From contig PKXT01000354.1 of NCBI GenBank assembly GCA_003133505.1, positions 3,395 through 8,940 on the forward strand: a stretch of DNA of 5,546 nucleotides, given 5' to 3'. The translations under genes were made by a program, and so were the position numbers. The stretch is from Acidobacteriota bacterium. GTDB taxonomy: Bacteria; Acidobacteriota; Terriglobia; Acidiferrales; UBA7541. The stretch's first letter is position 1, and the number at the start of each line of letters is the position of its first letter. The notes below the pieces were generated by a model. The model searched no databases. It was not told the DNA's origin and worked only from the letters and a program-made list of their open reading frames with translations. Positions 4,927-5,546 of this stretch are shown one piece after another.

Positions 4927-5546
4927 ATGACAAGTCAACATTTGTGGCGATTGACCCCGCGTGGCTTATTGCTGTTCACGATCCTCATCGGCGCGATGGT
5001 TATGACACCTGCCTGGGCGGCTGACAAACATCCTTTCGGCGCTGATGACTATTCGCAAATCCATAATGCGCGGCCGGTGGATATCTCCCCTGACGGAAGC
5101 GCCATCCTCTACGAAGTGAGTTACGACGGGACGAAGGGACCGGCCAAGCACGAATGGCATTTGCTTCCACGCAATGCTTCCGCTCTAAGAGAGGCGGGAC
5201 AGAAAGACGGCCAGAAAAATGATAAGAGCGCCGGCCAGAAATTGGATCTGCCCGAGCACTTTATCCCCATTGGATTTATGCCTACTGGGTTCATGAAAGA
5301 GGGCCCGGCGCTCTATGGTTCTTTGAAGGCCGATGATAACGAGCAACTCGCAATCGTGCCCCTGACAAAAGGCGCATTGATGCAAATATTAGCGCTACCC
5401 AATGGCATCAATGACGCGATTATTTCGCCAGACGGAACGCGATTCGCCGTGCTGGCCAGTCCGCGCCCGAAAGATCCGCTGGATGACGTCCGCACCGTCG
5501 TTGAAAACGATGAAACGAGCCTCTACGTTGTCGGCTTGCATGGCGG
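4927..5546 (+). CDS. Exported S9-type (prolyl oligopeptidase/acylaminoacyl peptidase-like) protein, N-terminal part
   Basis: The frame stays open to the window end (206 codons), so only the N-terminal part is seen. Residues 1-31 form a signal peptide: basic start, hydrophobic LLLFTILIGAMVM, and a likely cut after AWA, placing the protein in the periplasm or outside. Then come beta-propeller blades with the hallmark 'SPDG' turns: DISPDGSAILYEV (52-64), IISPDGTRFAVLA (165-177), then SLYVVGLHG (198-206). The segment around DPLDDVRTVVENDETSLYVV resembles the propeller of S9-family serine peptidases, which cleave short peptides. The Ser-Asp-His catalytic domain would lie beyond the window, so enzymatic activity is inferred; a TolB-like propeller protein without peptidase is the alternative. 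A Lys/Gln/Gly-rich insert with three GQK units occupies residues 91-105. GAGG (4917-4920) six bases before the ATG supports the start. The 108 bases upstream show no strong promoter. Confidence 0.8.
   Translation, partial: MTSQHLWRLTPRGLLLFTILIGAMVMTPAWAADKHPFGADDYSQIHNARPVDISPDGSAILYEVSYDGTKGPAKHEWHLLPRNASALREAGQKDGQKNDKSAGQKLDLPEHFIPIGFMPTGFMKEGPALYGSLKADDNEQLAIVPLTKGALMQILALPNGINDAIISPDGTRFAVLASPRPKDPLDDVRTVVENDETSLYVVGLHG
5208..5241 (+). repeat. Short in-frame direct repeat coding for GQK units
   Basis: CGGCCAGAAA occurs at 5208-5217 and again at 5232-5241, in the same frame; a diverged copy, GGACAGAAA, lies at 5197-5205. Together they encode three Gly-Gln-Lys units in a charged insert between early propeller strands of the peptidase-like protein. 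Confidence 0.6.

Overview
This window looks like an ordinary stretch of bacterial chromosome with moderately high GC content. Every supported gene lies on the + strand. The gene mix suggests an Acidobacteriota (Terriglobia-like) soil bacterium: a ClC transporter with CBS domains, a small PilZ protein, a secreted Asn/Gln/Pro-rich protein, an RhlE-like DEAD-box helicase behind a long leader, several tiny orphan proteins, and an exported S9-family peptidase. This assignment rests on overall resemblance, not on a marker gene. No tRNA, rRNA, CRISPR array, insertion sequence or phage gene was seen.

Layout. Bases 1-1334 hold the 3' part of a ClC chloride/proton antiporter that continues upstream of the window. 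Bases 1335-1473 are intergenic and carry a small perfect hairpin. Bases 1474-1817 hold a PilZ (c-di-GMP receptor) gene split by a one-base frameshift. Bases 1858-2454 encode a secreted four-cysteine protein of unknown function. Bases 2455-2793 are non-coding: a good promoter candidate and a long leader with a 13-base tandem repeat and a hairpin, leading into the DEAD-box RNA helicase at 2794-3900. A long imperfect hairpin (3914-3961) follows the helicase. A small orphan gene (stop at 4214) contains a strong internal inverted repeat. A consensus-like promoter with an almost adjacent Shine-Dalgarno drives two small genes (4315-4512 and 4540-4818, the second a three-helix membrane protein). Bases 4927-5546 hold the N-terminal part of an exported S9-type peptidase with a beta-propeller, cut off by the window end.

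The genes do not form one obvious pathway. The helicase with its long leader looks like a separately controlled, possibly cold- or structure-responsive unit. The two small genes at 4315-4818 probably form a short operon. I found no convincing new multi-gene system. The observations most worth checking are the disrupted PilZ gene (which also lacks a key ligand-binding serine), the strong hairpins around and within the small gene ending at 4214, the helicase leader, and the Tyr-to-Phe change at the ClC ion-binding tyrosine.
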